9,296 bases of DNA from an uncultured Lachnospiraceae bacterium (GCA_902782715.1 CACZOG010000223.1:1-9296), one strand, 5' to 3'; shown: positions 1 through 7,435, numbered from the stretch's first letter. Program-made: numbers and translations. The notes: generated from the letters alone by a model not told the origin.

Positions 1-1056
1 GATTTTATCTACGTACCCATGAATGCGGACTCATCAATGATCAGATACCAGTTGGATTCCGATACTAAGGAAAGCTTTAAGAACCTTGGTGCCATCGAAC
101 GTTACTCACTTATGGTAATGGAAAAAGAAAGAGGCGGCGATGTCAACTGGAAAGAAGAGATAAGTAATTTCAACAAGGATATTCTTGGCGATATTCCCAA
201 GAAATCATTCAAAAAGTCCAATACAACTTACACGATCCTCGGTGAAGAGAAAAAGTGTAAGGCCGTAACCGTTAACGTATCCGGCGATGAAGCGTTTGAT
301 ATTATTGAAGGTTTCGGAGACCTGATCTACAAAGGAATCGAAAGCGACGAAGAAAAGTCCGGAGCATTCGAAGATCTGCTTTCATCGTATGAAACATCAG
401 GCGGAAGTCTTGATCTGACCATGACAACGTATCGCTACAAGAGAACACCTGTAGCCATTTCAATGGAAGTAGTCTCAAACGGTGAAGTTTCCAACTACGA
501 AATCAGTTACTACAAGAAGAGCAGTGAAAAACAGTTTATCTTTGACAGCGGAGATTCCTACTATGAAGAAAGCGTTATTTCAAAGGGAATCGGTCAGACT
601 CATATGACAAACAAATGTGACCTTGGCAGTTCTTTCGTTACAATCGAGCAGGATTCGACCGGTATCGGCAACTCCAAGGATTTAAAGGGAACATTTGAGA
701 TTATCCCTAACACTGATTCTGACGAAGACAGCATGGCATCGATCGCAGGTAATACGATCACCGGAACCATCGAAGAAACTTCGATTCTCGGAAACGGTCT
801 GAAAACGACCACGATTGAAAGTGAAAACGGAAGTATTTCCATCATCACCACTTTGGAAAGAGTAAGCCTTGATTCAAGCAAGATCACTCCTCCGGCATTT
901 ATTTCCGAGTCCGGTGTTGACTGCACGAGCCTTGAAGACCTGAAGACGATCATGAAAGTTTACACCAATGATGATGCACCGTCAGTAGACAACGGTATTA
1001 TTCATATGGCACAGGTATACTACCTTATGATCCAAAAGAGCGGAGTGATCAAATAG
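1..1056 (+). CDS. Unrecognised protein, 5'-truncated by window edge
   Basis: The frame is open from base 1 (Asp-Phe-Ile-Tyr-Val-Pro before the Met at 19), so the gene very probably begins upstream and Met 19 is not a trustworthy start. About 351 residues are visible, ending in TAG at 1054-1056. I recognise no family. The sequence is polar, rich in Ser, Thr, Glu and Asp, with alternating beta-strand-like stretches, three Cys and no membrane segment in the visible part. That suits an extracytoplasmic or soluble beta-rich domain; any signal peptide or membrane anchor would lie outside the window. The next gene, an ABC ATPase, starts 14 bases after the stop with its own GGAG at 1060-1063, so co-transcription with the exporter is likely. 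Coding is supported by codon use (frequent AAG, ATC, GAA, GGC) and the long uninterrupted frame. An antisense open frame at 600-953 is taken as a shadow. Confidence 0.75.
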   Translation, partial: DFIYVPMNADSSMIRYQLDSDTKESFKNLGAIERYSLMVMEKERGGDVNWKEEISNFNKDILGDIPKKSFKKSNTTYTILGEEKKCKAVTVNVSGDEAFDIIEGFGDLIYKGIESDEEKSGAFEDLLSSYETSGGSLDLTMTTYRYKRTPVAISMEVVSNGEVSNYEISYYKKSSEKQFIFDSGDSYYEESVISKGIGQTHMTNKCDLGSSFVTIEQDSTGIGNSKDLKGTFEIIPNTDSDEDSMASIAGNTITGTIEETSILGNGLKTTTIESENGSISIITTLERVSLDSSKITPPAFISESGVDCTSLEDLKTIMKVYTNDDAPSVDNGIIHMAQVYYLMIQKSGVIK

Positions 1057-1070
1057 ATCCGGAGTAAACT

Positions 1071-1688
1071 ATGATTGAGGCAAAAGGTCTTGTAAAAAAA
1101 TACGGAAAATATGTTGCGGTTGACAATTTGTCTTTTAATTTGGACCTTGGCGAAAGCGTGGTGCTGCTTGGTGCAAACGGCAGCGGAAAAAGTACGTTAA
1201 TGGGTATGCTTGCCATGGTTTTAAAACCGACGGAGGGAGAAGTACTTATTGATGGTCAGAAGGGCAAAAAGGCAAAGTCGAAAATAGCTTATGCTCCGCA
1301 GAATATCGTATTGTTTGAAGAATTAACGGTTACGGAAAATCTGTATGCATGGTCTTCTCTTAAGGGCAAAGAAAATGTCGACAGAGCGGATTATCTGATT
1401 TCCGAACTTGATATGGGAAGTTTTAAAAAGAAACGCGTTGACCGTCTTTCCGGCGGTCAGCGCAGAAGAGTGAATATCGCAGTGGCGATGATGGGTAATT
1501 ACGATTACCTGTTTCTTGACGAACCCCTTGCGGGAATCGACGAATATGGCGGTGAATGCATAGAATCTCTTTTAAGAAAAGAGAAGGAGAGCGGGCGCGG
1601 TATTCTGCTCACTGAACACAATCCCACCATTTTACTGCCTTTAATGGACAGACAACTTAAACTGGACGGGGGTCATTTTATCGGATGA
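1071..1688 (+). CDS. ABC transporter ATP-binding protein (ABC-2 exporter type)
   Basis: This is the cytoplasmic ATPase that would power the two permeases that follow. All nucleotide-binding motifs are visible: A-loop Tyr11, Walker A GANGSGKST (34-42), Q-loop Gln77 in YAPQN, signature LSGGQ (127-131), Walker B YLFLDE (147-152) with catalytic Glu152, D-loop around 156-158 and H-loop His184 in TEHN. At 205 residues it is a minimal nucleotide-binding domain without the C-terminal extension found in many drug or bacitracin exporters. The start is supported by GGAG at 1060-1063, eight bases upstream. The stop overlaps the next start in an ATGA arrangement, which implies translational coupling. Exporter rather than importer is inferred from the ABC-2 type permeases and the lack of an adjacent binding protein. 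The substrate cannot be read from the sequence. Confidence 0.95.
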   Translation: MIEAKGLVKKYGKYVAVDNLSFNLDLGESVVLLGANGSGKSTLMGMLAMVLKPTEGEVLIDGQKGKKAKSKIAYAPQNIVLFEELTVTENLYAWSSLKGKENVDRADYLISELDMGSFKKKRVDRLSGGQRRRVNIAVAMMGNYDYLFLDEPLAGIDEYGGECIESLLRKEKESGRGILLTEHNPTILLPLMDRQLKLDGGHFIG

Positions 1689-2896
1689 AGCCTTTCACGT
1701 TCATTTTGTATGATATAAAAAGACTGTTCGGTCACGGGAAAACGGCGATACTTGCTATGTTATCGCCGATTCCTGTTTTATTGCTTTTTGCAACTTTTCT
1801 TGTACCGTTCCTAACCACAGATTCCGGTTCAAAACTTTCGATTGCATTATATAATGCAGATTCAAGTGAAGAACTTGCGGAATTGGTAGATATGATCATT
1901 GCTCCGGAAGTCGCCGACGGAAGGGTGGTCATTTATCCGGTGAATGATACCGAAACCGGAATAAAACTGGTGAACGAAGGAAAGGTTGCAGCCTTTTTTT
2001 ATATTCCTCCAAACACTTATACGGATCCGATGAACGGAAAAAGGGCTGCAATAGAGTTTTATTATTCTCAGGAACATGCATTTGAATCCTTATTGTTTTA
2101 TGCGTCTGCCCATAGTACGCTGTCTGTATTCGGCCAGGGTATAAGGATCGTCTATCTTGCTGCCGACATCGCATTAGATAAGGGAGTAACGGCAGAAGAT
2201 GTGATCACTCTCTGGGAAGAAGGCAGTGATGAACTGGTGGATGTTCATCTGCACCGCGGTAAAATAATCGGTAAAAGCGGTGTTTTTTCTCCGGGCAATG
2301 ATTATTATCTCAGATTTCTGATGGCAGGTCTTTTCGCTGTCTGCGCGTATTTTGTCTCATTCCCGATCATTTATCTTACAAGTCTTGATATTTCCGAGAT
2401 ATTCGGTAAAAGAAATACATCAAAGAGCAATCTGGCCGGATTTTATTTTGCCAGACTTTTTTCGGGTACTCTTCTCATAATGTGCGCTTTTTTGATCATG
2501 TATCCGATAGCACGCGCCATCAGACGTTTTCCGGTAAGCCTTGCTTTATCGGTTTTCCCGGCAATGATCTTAACGGCTCTTGCGTTCAGCGCGCTGGCGA
2601 TCCTTATAGGAGCGGTATTCAAAAATGGACATACATCTCTCTGGGCGGGTCTTTATTTCGGATTTGTTTCGATTCTGGGAGTGATATTCCTTATGTCAAA
2701 TTCTTCACTTCCTAAATTTGTTTCATTTTTGATGGAAATATCTCCGCTTCGTGCGAGTGTCAGTATTTTTTCCAATGCTTTGTTCACACTGGTACCTGAA
2801 AGATACTTTACGGATATGTTTATTCTGCTTGCCTCATTCATCGTTTTCACGATATGCGGCTTTTTCGTTTATCTGAAGAGGGGGAGCAAAGTATGA
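1685..2896 (+). CDS. ABC-2 type transporter permease, first subunit
   Basis: A 403-residue membrane protein with the ABC-2 permease layout. One hydrophobic helix near residues 20-43 is followed by a long soluble loop of about 160 residues, predicted outside the membrane. Then come about five further helices, roughly 209-230, 253-275, 282-310, 318-338 and 378-397, ending in a short basic tail (LKRGSKV). ATG 1685 overlaps the ATPase stop by four bases, and its own stop overlaps the ATG of the second permease at 2893, so the three genes are probably translated together as one complex. The two permeases share the same layout but differ in sequence, pointing to a heterodimeric channel. The family includes exporters of lipids, peptides, drugs and polysaccharides; nothing here selects among them. 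Confidence 0.88.
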   Translation: MKPFTFILYDIKRLFGHGKTAILAMLSPIPVLLLFATFLVPFLTTDSGSKLSIALYNADSSEELAELVDMIIAPEVADGRVVIYPVNDTETGIKLVNEGKVAAFFYIPPNTYTDPMNGKRAAIEFYYSQEHAFESLLFYASAHSTLSVFGQGIRIVYLAADIALDKGVTAEDVITLWEEGSDELVDVHLHRGKIIGKSGVFSPGNDYYLRFLMAGLFAVCAYFVSFPIIYLTSLDISEIFGKRNTSKSNLAGFYFARLFSGTLLIMCAFLIMYPIARAIRRFPVSLALSVFPAMILTALAFSALAILIGAVFKNGHTSLWAGLYFGFVSILGVIFLMSNSSLPKFVSFLMEISPLRASVSIFSNALFTLVPERYFTDMFILLASFIVFTICGFFVYLKRGSKV

Positions 2897-4032
2897 ATTA
2901 TTCGGCGATTTTCAAAGGCAGAATGAGAGCTCTTTTTACGGATGTTTCTTCTCTCGTCATACTCATAATCATTTCTGTTGTTTCGGTTTATATTTCAATA
3001 GTCAGTCATCGTGCCGATTCGGTTATCGAAACGCCCATAGCGGTAGTAAATTACGATAAAGGAATATGGGGAGATGAGCTTATTAAAGTACTTCAGTATG
3101 AAGAGGATTATGATTTTTATGTTACCGATGAGGAACAGGCACGAAAAGCCATTGCCCGCAACAAAGCTCACGGACTGATAATCATAAAACCTGATTTCTC
3201 CGAAAAGATATCTCAGGGAGAATATAAATCTCTCTTTTCCGTTACGGTTATGTCCGACAGTTATGAACTTAATGCTTTTACCGAGGTATTGATCAACGAT
3301 GCCATTAAGATCTGGATGGAGTCCGTTACGGAAGTTAAGCTTGAAGAAATCGCAAACGCAAGCGAAGATGAAATAGAATCATTTCGCGAGGATGCAATGG
3401 AAATATGGGGCGGTGAATCTCTTCTGGATATCGAATCGATTATGGTTAATTACACGAGCGGTGAAACAGATGAGGAAGAAAATACATATTCCGGAATAAG
3501 ATGGTATGCCGCGTTGTCGCTTTTTTATCTGATCATCGGCGGTACATGGATGTGCGGTTACGGAAGCGGCGGACTCTTAAAAAGAGCGATCGGAAAAGGC
3601 GGAAATATTGCGCTTATGTATATTTCTCAGGCTCTGCCGGGACTGATCGTTACAACAGTTATGCTGATCCCCGTTTTGATCGCGGAGAAATCTTGCGGAA
3701 ATCCATTTTTCATTTTGCTTGCGTATGTACTTTATATGTTTGGAGCAAGCGGAATGGCTCTGGTGGTTTGTTCTTTTTCCGGACATTTATCCAACCTGGT
3801 TTTGACCGCACCTGTAGTAACAATGGCGGCGTCGCTTATATCGGGGCTTTTGTTTAAACTTCCGAACTGGGCTAAATTCTGGGAGATCATTTCTGTTGTT
3901 TTCCCGGGACACTGGTTCGTTCTGGCGATAGAGGGAAATCATTTCTTTTTAGGCGCAATCATTGCCGGCATGGCATGGTTTTTGGTTGGAATGATCACCG
4001 CATGGCTGCTCGGATTAATAAGAAAAAAATAA
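2893..4032 (+). CDS. ABC-2 type transporter permease, second subunit
   Basis: A 379-residue partner of the preceding permease with the same plan. There is one N-terminal helix (about 16-38), a large predicted extracytoplasmic loop (about 40-200), then a helix bundle at roughly 203-225, 237-262, 268-292, 297-318 and 350-376, ending in Arg-Lys-Lys. I chose ATG 2893 rather than the in-frame ATG 2854. It has a GGGGAG ribosome site at 2881-2886 and makes an ATGA overlap with the previous stop, while 2854 lies inside the last helix of the upstream gene and would add 13 polar residues before a natural N-terminus. The loop is acidic, with many Glu and Asp. It is inferred to pair with the first permease and the 205-residue ATPase as one exporter. 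Confidence 0.88.
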   Translation: MNYSAIFKGRMRALFTDVSSLVILIIISVVSVYISIVSHRADSVIETPIAVVNYDKGIWGDELIKVLQYEEDYDFYVTDEEQARKAIARNKAHGLIIIKPDFSEKISQGEYKSLFSVTVMSDSYELNAFTEVLINDAIKIWMESVTEVKLEEIANASEDEIESFREDAMEIWGGESLLDIESIMVNYTSGETDEEENTYSGIRWYAALSLFYLIIGGTWMCGYGSGGLLKRAIGKGGNIALMYISQALPGLIVTTVMLIPVLIAEKSCGNPFFILLAYVLYMFGASGMALVVCSFSGHLSNLVLTAPVVTMAASLISGLLFKLPNWAKFWEIISVVFPGHWFVLAIEGNHFFLGAIIAGMAWFLVGMITAWLLGLIRKK

Positions 4033-4064
4033 AACATACTATCTTTTATAAGGAGAATTTGATC

Positions 4065-4448
4065 ATGAGAAAACTAGTTAAGGTATTTTTACCTGCTCTG
4101 TTATTGGCTGTCGGAATGACAACATTTGCATGCGGCACCAAAGCAGAAGAGGAAGAAGTAAGCATTGAAAATGCGACACCCATTAATGAAGACGATCTTA
4201 TCGGAACATGGAAGGGCGTTGAGGGAGAAATATCTACTCTTACATTTTCAAAGAGCGGCAGTTTTAAGGATGATGCCGGAGATATTTCCATGTCGGGTAC
4301 CTACTTTGTAGATACTGTTTCCAATACCGTTACTGTTAACGAGAGCGAGTATGGAATGTCATTTACGTACGATTGTACTTTGGAAGGAAATGTTCTTACA
4401 TTACAGGTTGACGGAGGAAATCCCAGGAAATTCTGTAAGATCAAATAG
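4065..4448 (+). CDS. Small lipocalin-like surface lipoprotein
   Basis: A 127-residue predicted lipoprotein. The N-terminus has basic residues (MRKLVK), a hydrophobic core and a Cys in TTFAC about 23 residues in. This is a somewhat weak lipobox because Phe sits at -2. A short acidic spacer (EEEE) follows, then a domain with the DLIGTWKG opening and alternating strands (TLTFSKSGSF, SGTYFVD, LEGNVLTLQ) seen in the small lipocalin-like domains common in Firmicutes lipoproteins. ATG 4065 is chosen over an in-frame ATG at 3975 because AAGGAG lies at 4050-4055 and the signal peptide begins there; 3975 is inside the permease gene. It follows the permease by 32 bases and precedes a terminator, so it is probably the last gene of the exporter operon, perhaps an accessory or sensing component. 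The ligand is unknown. Confidence 0.82.
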   Translation: MRKLVKVFLPALLLAVGMTTFACGTKAEEEEVSIENATPINEDDLIGTWKGVEGEISTLTFSKSGSFKDDAGDISMSGTYFVDTVSNTVTVNESEYGMSFTYDCTLEGNVLTLQVDGGNPRKFCKIK

Positions 4449-4484
4449 GCATTCTTTACACAGGTGATTTCGATCGCAGAGTCC

Positions 4485-4513
4485 CCGAAGAGTAATTGCT
4501 CTTCGGTTTTTTT
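4485..4513 (+). terminator. Intrinsic terminator closing the ABC exporter operon
   Basis: A perfect 8-bp stem CCGAAGAG (4485-4492) pairs with CTCTTCGG (4499-4506) around a 6-base loop, followed at once by seven T (4507-4513). It lies 36 bases after the lipoprotein stop and separates the exporter operon from the next gene. Confidence 0.92.
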
Positions 4514-4562
4514 ATGTTAAAATATGATTATTCGTAAATACTTAAACGGAAAGGAGGATACC

Positions 4563-5081
4563 ATGAAATTTGATAATACTGATAAAAGGGATATATTGAT
4601 AATGGTTACTTTTCCCAATATTGATAAGATAAAAGAAATACAGAAAAAGTATTATGATATAGCAGATAAAATAGAACCGCATATCGCTGTAACATTTCCT
4701 TTTGATTCTGATATATCTGACGAAGAACTGTATGAAAAATTATGTAAAATAACAGAAAAATATAAACCGTTTAGGATAACATGTCATGGTGTTTTTACTC
4801 CTTACGGTGAGCCTGATCACAGATTTTTAAATATCACAGAAAACAAAGAAATCATAAAAAGTATGAGTGATGATATCTACAAAAATATCATTCAGGAACA
4901 GTTAGAATACAGAGATAAATATAATTATGATCCTCACATCAGTTTAGCCAATAAGCCTTTGGATGAGGAAATAGAATTAGATGAAACATTCGAAATGATC
5001 GTTGATTCATTATATGTAGAAAGAATCGGCAGTAATGATGAATCAATCAGATTGTATGATATAAAATTAAACGAGCGGTAA
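4563..5081 (+). CDS. 2H phosphoesterase / 2'-5' RNA ligase-like protein
   Basis: A 172-residue soluble protein with the two-lobed layout of the 2H phosphoesterase superfamily (LigT/YjcG-like). Each lobe supplies one His motif. The second is canonical, PHISLA, with His125 and Ser127. The first is PHIAVTF, with His40 but Ala42 where Thr or Ser usually stands. Enzymes of this group act on cyclic phosphates or 2'-5' RNA linkages; the substrate here is unknown. ATG 4563 is preceded by a very strong AAGGAGG (4551-4557) and is preferred to ATG 4524, which lies between terminator and ribosome site. The gene is noticeably A/T-richer in codon choice (ATA, AAA, GAT, TTA) than its neighbours, which may reflect separate ancestry. 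The next gene begins two bases after its stop, so the two are probably co-transcribed. Confidence 0.72.
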   Translation: MKFDNTDKRDILIMVTFPNIDKIKEIQKKYYDIADKIEPHIAVTFPFDSDISDEELYEKLCKITEKYKPFRITCHGVFTPYGEPDHRFLNITENKEIIKSMSDDIYKNIIQEQLEYRDKYNYDPHISLANKPLDEEIELDETFEMIVDSLYVERIGSNDESIRLYDIKLNER

Positions 5082-5083
5082 AT

Positions 5084-5680
5084 ATGGTTACAAAGCTTAG
5101 GTACGCAAATACAAATATATATCTTTTACGGGGAGACAAAGGTAATGTTCTGGTCGATACGGATTATGCCGGAACTCTGATGAAGTTCTATAAAAGCCTC
5201 AAGGCCGGTGATCTGACGATAAAAGACATTAACTATGTAATGGCAACTCATTATCATCCTGATCATATAGGACTGGTCAGCGAGCTAATGAAGCAGGGAG
5301 TAAAGCTCATCCTTGCGGATTCTCAAACCGGATCGGTCCATTATTCCGATAATATATTTGCAAGAGAACCCGTGCTCGGATATGAACCGATCGATGAATC
5401 ATCGGCAATCGTTATAACATCTGATGAGAGCAGGGCATTTTTCAAAGATCTGGGAATCGAAGGTGAGATGTTTTATACCCCAAGTCACAGCGAGGACAGC
5501 ATTTCCATTAGTCTTGACGAGGGCATCTGTATCGTGGGTGATCTTGAGCCGTATGAATACCTGGCAGCATACGAGGATAATGAAAAACTTAGAGCCGATT
5601 GGGATAAAGTATTGTCATACGTTCCCAAAGTTATCTGTTATGCGCATGCTAACGAAAAGGAAATAAACGGATGGAAATAG
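5084..5680 (+). CDS. Metallo-beta-lactamase-fold hydrolase
   Basis: A 198-residue MBL-fold enzyme. The full set of metal ligands is visible: THYHPDHIG (His56, His58, Asp60, His61), His135 in PSHSED, Asp153 in IVGDLEP and His188 in CYAHANE. This is the two-metal pattern of glyoxalase II-like and related hydrolases. The core is short, with no extra domain, and there is no signal peptide, so it should act in the cytoplasm. The substrate cannot be assigned. It starts two bases after the stop of the 2H phosphoesterase without a good ribosome site of its own, which suggests translational coupling. Its codon use is closer to the rest of the window than to that upstream neighbour. The stop at 5678-5680 overlaps a small ORF in another frame (5671-5745). 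Confidence 0.9.
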   Translation: MVTKLRYANTNIYLLRGDKGNVLVDTDYAGTLMKFYKSLKAGDLTIKDINYVMATHYHPDHIGLVSELMKQGVKLILADSQTGSVHYSDNIFAREPVLGYEPIDESSAIVITSDESRAFFKDLGIEGEMFYTPSHSEDSISISLDEGICIVGDLEPYEYLAAYEDNEKLRADWDKVLSYVPKVICYAHANEKEINGWK

Positions 5681-5745
5681 TTAAGAATTTGGGAATACCG
5701 GTAACGGAAATCGCCGATTATGATCTTAATGCACCGCTTGTTTAA
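5671..5745 (+). other. Possible 24-codon ORF, or shifted tail of the MBL gene
   Basis: ATG 5671 opens a short frame ending in TAA at 5743-5745. It encodes 24 residues that look protein-like (Ile-Pro-Val-Thr-Glu-Ile-Ala-Asp among them). It overlaps the last ten bases of the hydrolase gene in a different frame and has AAAAGG at 5655-5660 about ten bases upstream. It may be a chance frame, a tiny gene, or the former C-terminus of the hydrolase separated by a frameshift. The hydrolase already has every metal ligand, so a missing tail is not required. Low confidence. Confidence 0.2.
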
Positions 5746-5760
5746 GAATGAGGATTATAA

Positions 5761-6861
5761 ATGCTAAGACCCATAATTCATTTCACAGCAGAATACGGAT
5801 GGATAAACGACCCGAACGGATTGGTTTTTTATGAAGATAAATTTCATTTGTTCTTTCAGTTTAATCCGAACGGACTTGTCTGGGATTCCATGCACTGGGG
5901 CCATGCGGTTTCCGATGATCTTATCCATTGGGAACAGCTTCCGACTGCTATTTTTCCTGATGAGGAAGGCGATATTTTTTCGGGAAGCTGTATTTATGAC
6001 AAAGAAAACGTAAGCGGACTGGGAACGAAAGATAATCCTCCGCTTCTGGCATTCTATACTTCACATCATCCTTTGACTAAAAGAGAAGAACAGTGTATTG
6101 CCTACAGTCTGGACGGAATGACATTTGAAAAGTATTCTGATAATCCTGTGATACCAGGTAAAGACAATACGCCTGCCAGAGATCCGCATGTATTTAAAAA
6201 TGTGGTAAAAGGCGGTTACAGTATGTGCCTGACCGTTGAAGAGAAAGTTCTTTTTTACCATTCGACAAATCTTACTGACTGGAAAAATACAGGGGAATTT
6301 CTGCTTCCTGAATATGCACTTAAAGGAATGATCGAATGTCCCTGCATGTGCATGTTTGAATGTGAAGGAAAAAGCCAATATGCATTGATGATGAGCATGG
6401 ATATTCCCGAGAGTGAATTTTACAAACTTCCCCAAGAGGCAGTGCCGCATTCAAGACTCATGCAGTATTTCGTCGGAGATTTTGACGGTGAAAAGTTTAT
6501 TGTTTCCGATTCGCAAAAGGAAGTTAAGCTTGTTGATTACGGACCGGATTTTTATGCTGGAACAGTCTTTTCCAATTATCCCGAAACGATCATGATGGCA
6601 TGGCTTGGCAATTCACCGGAAAGCATGAAAATCCCGACTGAAAATGAGGGCTTCAGGGGCATCCTGAGTTTCCCGCGAAAACTGGAACTTATTAAAACGG
6701 ATAAAGGTTACAGATTAAAGCAGAGCTTTTATCCTCCTGCAGAAAACATCGAAGGTATTATATACAACGAATTTGGAGAAAAAGAAGAACTTATCGACAA
6801 TTGCGTTAAAGAAACTATTATGAGTGAAGGATACGGCATTTGCGAAATGATTAGCCGGTAA
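5761..6861 (+). CDS. GH32 beta-fructosidase / sucrose-6-phosphate hydrolase-like, short
   Basis: A glycoside hydrolase family 32 enzyme that would cleave fructosyl bonds of sucrose, sucrose-6-phosphate or small fructans. The five-bladed propeller motifs are in order: WINDPNG (14-20) with nucleophile Asp17, HWGHAVSDDLIHWE (45-58), FSGS (73-76), RDP (140-142) with transition-state Asp141, and EC (192-193) with acid/base Glu192. A DFYAGTVF strand (about 263-270) replaces the more usual DFYAPQ. There is no signal peptide, so it is probably cytoplasmic. At 366 residues it is well short of typical bacterial members (roughly 450-500): after ILSFPRKL only about 65 residues remain, so most of the C-terminal beta-sandwich is missing. 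A GAGG at 5750-5753 supports the start. No sugar transporter or kinase is adjacent and a terminator follows, so it stands alone or is the tail of the preceding operon. Confidence 0.9.
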   Translation: MLRPIIHFTAEYGWINDPNGLVFYEDKFHLFFQFNPNGLVWDSMHWGHAVSDDLIHWEQLPTAIFPDEEGDIFSGSCIYDKENVSGLGTKDNPPLLAFYTSHHPLTKREEQCIAYSLDGMTFEKYSDNPVIPGKDNTPARDPHVFKNVVKGGYSMCLTVEEKVLFYHSTNLTDWKNTGEFLLPEYALKGMIECPCMCMFECEGKSQYALMMSMDIPESEFYKLPQEAVPHSRLMQYFVGDFDGEKFIVSDSQKEVKLVDYGPDFYAGTVFSNYPETIMMAWLGNSPESMKIPTENEGFRGILSFPRKLELIKTDKGYRLKQSFYPPAENIEGIIYNEFGEKEELIDNCVKETIMSEGYGICEMISR

Positions 6862-6876
6862 AACTCAGATAGATAT

Positions 6877-6909
6877 AAAAAATCTGCGACTTCAGTTTGC
6901 AGATTTTTT
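6877..6909 (+). terminator. Intrinsic terminator after the GH32 gene
   Basis: A perfect 11-bp inverted repeat, AAAAAATCTGC (6877-6887) and GCAGATTTTTT (6899-6909), encloses an 11-base loop and ends in six T. The A-tract on the other arm would let it also work on the opposite strand. It begins 15 bases after the GH32 stop and isolates the toxin-antitoxin cassette downstream. Confidence 0.88.
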
Positions 6910-6934
6910 ATTACCTTCAGAAATGTGTACAATA

Positions 6935-6964
6935 TTGACAAAGTGTACACTTTGTACATATAAT
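6935..6964 (+). promoter_or_regulatory. Consensus sigma-A promoter of the toxin-antitoxin cassette
   Basis: TTGACA (6935-6940) and TATAAT (6959-6964) are both perfect consensus hexamers separated by 18 bases. Transcription would begin near 6971, about 40 bases before the antitoxin ATG at 7013. A promoter this strong next to a palindromic operator suits tight autorepression. Confidence 0.85.
6938..6955. promoter_or_regulatory. 18-bp palindromic operator in the promoter spacer
   Basis: ACAAAGTGTACACTTTGT is a perfect 18-bp palindrome covering the -35 end and most of the spacer. Related half-sites flank it: GTGTACA occurs at 6925-6931 and again at 6943-6949, exactly 18 bases apart, and TGTACA at 6953-6958 abuts the -10 box. 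This is the expected place for an antitoxin dimer, or a toxin-antitoxin complex, to block RNA polymerase. Identity of the binding protein is inferred from position. Confidence 0.75.
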
Positions 6965-7012
6965 GCAATCAGACGAGGGACATTTAATACTGATTATTTT
7001 GGGAGGTATTTT

Positions 7013-7435
7013 ATGGATATGATAAATGCAACTGATGTTCGTAAAAACTGGTCAATTACATTAGATAACGTTGCACATGAAAGACCTGCATATATTAAGA
7101 GAACCCACGACAATGTGGCAATCTTTAGCGTTGATACCCTTAATATGATGCTTGCAGGTTATCATTTTAATGCCAGGAGATTTAAGGAAAAAGACGGATC
7201 CGTTACGCTCAGTTCGGTAGATCTGGACATTGTAGTTAACGATGTTAACGAGGAAGCAGCCAAGAGAAGGCTGGCTGAATATATAAAAGAATATGCAGAA
7301 GAGTTTTATTCTGAATATTCATACTGGAGCAAGGCCCCTAACAGACAATCACATATCCCGTATGTTTTTAAAGCACTTACACTGGATACGGAATCTGTCA
7401 TGGAGGATATAGTATGCCGAAATGGAAAGATTTAA
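7013..7435 (+). CDS. Phd/YefM-like antitoxin
   Basis: A 140-residue protein whose first about 45 residues (INATDVRKNW, LDNVAHERPAYIKR, NVAIFSVDTLNMM) match the pattern of Phd/YefM DNA-binding antitoxins: a short strand, a helix over a conserved Asn/Leu core, then strands ending in an Ile-Phe-Ser-like segment. The remaining 90 residues form an acidic helical region (about 75-105) that I cannot place and that could wrap the toxin. ATG 7013 is chosen over the in-frame ATG 6923 because GGGAGG stands at 7001-7006, while 6923 precedes the promoter. The toxin gene overlaps its last 22 bases. It probably neutralises the 72-residue protein and represses the cassette through the palindrome at 6938-6955. 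It is longer than ordinary Phd proteins (about 70-90 residues). Confidence 0.7.
   Translation: MDMINATDVRKNWSITLDNVAHERPAYIKRTHDNVAIFSVDTLNMMLAGYHFNARRFKEKDGSVTLSSVDLDIVVNDVNEEAAKRRLAEYIKEYAEEFYSEYSYWSKAPNRQSHIPYVFKALTLDTESVMEDIVCRNGKI

Noticed and set aside
600..953. Long antisense open frame within the first gene
   Set aside because: It lies entirely opposite a well-supported coding frame, has no ribosome site and its translation shows no recognisable features; similar antisense frames at 6061-6450, 8253-8516 and 8650-8925 are rejected for the same reason.
2854..2892. Earlier in-frame start for the second permease
   Set aside because: It lies inside the last helix of the first permease and lacks a ribosome site; ATG 2893 has GGGGAG and an ATGA overlap.
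4496..4528. Promoter for the 2H phosphoesterase gene (TATGAT at 4523-4528)
   Set aside because: A plausible -10 box is present, but no acceptable -35 box lies at 16-18 bases; TTGCTC is 21 bases away and overlaps the terminator stem. A promoter must exist here but I cannot place it.
6923..7012. Earlier in-frame start for the antitoxin
   Set aside because: It precedes the promoter and operator, so the predicted transcript would not contain it; GGGAGG before 7013 is a good site.
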